From Bacteroidales bacterium (GTDB lineage: Bacteria > Bacteroidota > Bacteroidia > Bacteroidales > UBA1402): DNA of 7,847 bases. Every line of letters begins with the position of its first letter. Position 1 is the stretch's first letter. The notes under the pieces were generated by a model. That model saw only the letters and a list, made by a program, of their open reading frames with translations. It did no database searches and was not told where the DNA came from. This document shows, piece by piece, positions 6,476 through 7,847 of the stretch. The stretch lies in the NCBI GenBank assembly GCA_003506275.1, contig DOBD01000118.1, positions 9,964-17,810 on the forward strand, read 5' to 3'. The position numbers were made by a program, and so were the translations under genes.

Positions 6476-7847
6476 TTATGGCACCTCCGGATTCATCGTT
6501 TGCAAAGGCACAAGCCGGACAGGTTGGGTGATACCGGATGGCATCACAGACCAGTGTCCATAGGTCGTCGACCGATAAGCCACATCCACGAAGTTGATTT
6601 CCTTGAAGATGCGCCATTTGACCCCACGCCTGTCGTAATCGGCGATACGGTTGGCAGGCAGGTTGGTCACTTCCAGGGTGAGGGTGTTCAACTTTCCGGG
6701 TTTGAGCAAATGACCGATGGTAAGGGTATAGGGAAGACTCCAGACGGTACCTGCATAGACGCCGTTGACAGTCACCCTGGCACTTTCGGACAAGCCCTTC
6801 AGGTCCAGACGCCAGTCGTCTGCTTTTTCTTTGGGCATTTTAAATGATAAGGTATAACGCCCAGTACCGGCAAACACCGTTGCACTGTCGTGAGGAAGGT
6901 TGGTCCAGGGTTGCGGATCTCCGTGCATGACAAAGGTGCCAGGTATGGCCGGTTGACCCTCTCCGAAAGCAAACTGCCAGTCGCCAGACAACGTAAAAGG
7001 ACTTGCTGAGCGTTTTCGTGGATTGGTTACCTGCATGCCGGCTTTCATGGCCTGTTGCAGGTTGATGCCTTCCTTGACATAAAGAGGGAAGTGCGGTTCA
7101 TTGAGGGGAGCCTGGTCGAACGTCCTGATCAAGATGGAAGCACCGGGTTTGAGTTGCAGATAGACCTGTGTCTTGCCATTGACGGTACGCAATGCCGCCT
7201 GTCCTTTACGGCCGGTAACGGGATCGAACAACATGGCCGAGGTTGCCTTGACCCCCAGCGTCACCCATTCATCAATGGATTTGTTGTGCTGTTGGGCCAC
7301 AAAATAAACATAACCATCCGGGTAACGGCGTCGAATGAAACCAGCCCCCCACTCCCCTGTCATGGCCTCATAGGTACAGGGCACTTGCTCCAGTATATCC
7401 TGCAGGTAGTTGCCATACATGACGCGGCCTTTTTCAAAGGGTTTCCCGAAATAGCTGGACACGCGTGGATAAAGCTTGTAGGCACTGATGGCTTGTTTCA
7501 GGGAATCACGCCTGGCTTCCAGGTTGCCCAGTCCTGGCACATCTTCAGGGAGTCGGTTCAGAAAGGCCACAGTAGCACCGGCCTTGGTCAACTCCAGCAA
7601 TTTAGCGGCGGTGGAGGCTGGCATGTAGCGGCAGTCAGGAACCAAAATCAAGGAATAGAATGCCCCACCCTGTGTCTTGATGCGCTTACCCTCGACGGAG
7701 GCTGCCAACAGTTGATTGTCGGATACATAATCCAGGTCATAACCCAGTTTGCGTATGTCGAAAACCAGTTTCTCAAAAGCCGGGAGTTTTTCACTGATCT
7801 TATGGATGTCGAATGTCACATAATGCCCTTTGCGCCAAGTCTGCCAG
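6476..7847 (-). CDS. GH106-like alpha-L-rhamnosidase, C-terminal part (5' end outside window)
   Basis: GH106 enzymes cleave terminal alpha-L-rhamnose, including in rhamnogalacturonan. The frame is open to the window edge and gives 456 visible residues. It continues upstream of the GTG at 7819 (WQTWRKGHY precedes it), so that codon is internal. Visible residues 35-43 (GYDLDYVSD) and the following LILVPDCRYMP and AGATVAFL segments resemble the Rossmann-like domain after the barrel in GH106 proteins. Next come YVYFVAQQHN and the MLFDPVTGRKG strand region. A GH2-type sugar-binding jelly roll ends the protein at about 285-450 (LSGDWQFAF, SESARVTVNGVYAGTVW, LTLEVTNLPANRIADYD). The catalytic barrel lies outside the window, so active-site residues cannot be checked. 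A non-GH106 member of the related GH2-like sugar-binding group remains possible. The 71 bp to the next gene (6405-6475) holds no clear promoter or terminator, so the pair is probably co-transcribed. Confidence 0.8.
   Translation of the reverse strand, partial: WQTWRKGHYVTFDIHKISEKLPAFEKLVFDIRKLGYDLDYVSDNQLLAASVEGKRIKTQGGAFYSLILVPDCRYMPASTAAKLLELTKAGATVAFLNRLPEDVPGLGNLEARRDSLKQAISAYKLYPRVSSYFGKPFEKGRVMYGNYLQDILEQVPCTYEAMTGEWGAGFIRRRYPDGYVYFVAQQHNKSIDEWVTLGVKATSAMLFDPVTGRKGQAALRTVNGKTQVYLQLKPGASILIRTFDQAPLNEPHFPLYVKEGINLQQAMKAGMQVTNPRKRSASPFTLSGDWQFAFGEGQPAIPGTFVMHGDPQPWTNLPHDSATVFAGTGRYTLSFKMPKEKADDWRLDLKGLSESARVTVNGVYAGTVWSLPYTLTIGHLLKPGKLNTLTLEVTNLPANRIADYDRRGVKWRIFKEINFVDVAYRSTTYGHWSVMPSGITQPVRLVPLQTMNPEVP

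Noticed and set aside
7817..7819. GTG as start codon of the GH106-like gene
   Set aside because: The frame continues open to the window edge, and the visible protein begins in the middle of a much larger known architecture. The GTG is an internal Val.

Overview
The window looks like part of a carbohydrate-utilisation locus from a Bacteroidota genome, probably of the Bacteroidia type. The evidence is a SusC-type TonB-dependent receptor, a lipoprotein with the acidic post-cysteine signal typical of surface lipoproteins in this phylum, secreted multidomain glycan-active enzymes, and a TAnnTTTG-type promoter. The genus cannot be determined from this sequence. No RNA gene, insertion sequence, CRISPR array or transcription factor gene was seen.

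All four genes are on the minus strand, so transcription runs from high to low coordinates. In that order they are: (1) the C-terminal part of a GH106-like alpha-L-rhamnosidase (6476-7847, 5' end outside the window); (2) a secreted two-enzyme fusion of a GH51 alpha-L-arabinofuranosidase and a CE12/SGNH rhamnogalacturonan-acetylesterase-like domain (3696-6404); (3) an 822-residue lipoprotein with about four FAS1 (fasciclin) modules (897-3365); (4) the N-terminal 292 residues of a SusC-like outer-membrane transporter (1-877, 3' end outside the window).

Genes 1 and 2 are 71 bp apart and genes 3 and 4 are 19 bp apart, which suggests two co-transcribed pairs. They are separated by a 330 bp AT-rich gap (3366-3695). 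The gap holds a hairpin terminator for the enzyme pair, then a candidate promoter for the FAS1-SusC pair with a perfect 12 bp palindrome just upstream of it, and a short direct repeat in the predicted 5' leader.

The three enzyme activities point to decorated rhamnogalacturonan I (pectin): arabinofuranosidase for arabinan side chains, acetylesterase for backbone O-acetyl groups, and rhamnosidase for exposed rhamnose. SusC would import oligosaccharides, with its SusD partner expected just beyond position 1. The FAS1 lipoprotein is the least understood component. It is predicted to be surface-exposed and sits where a glycan-binding accessory protein would be expected. The substrate assignment is inferred from family membership.
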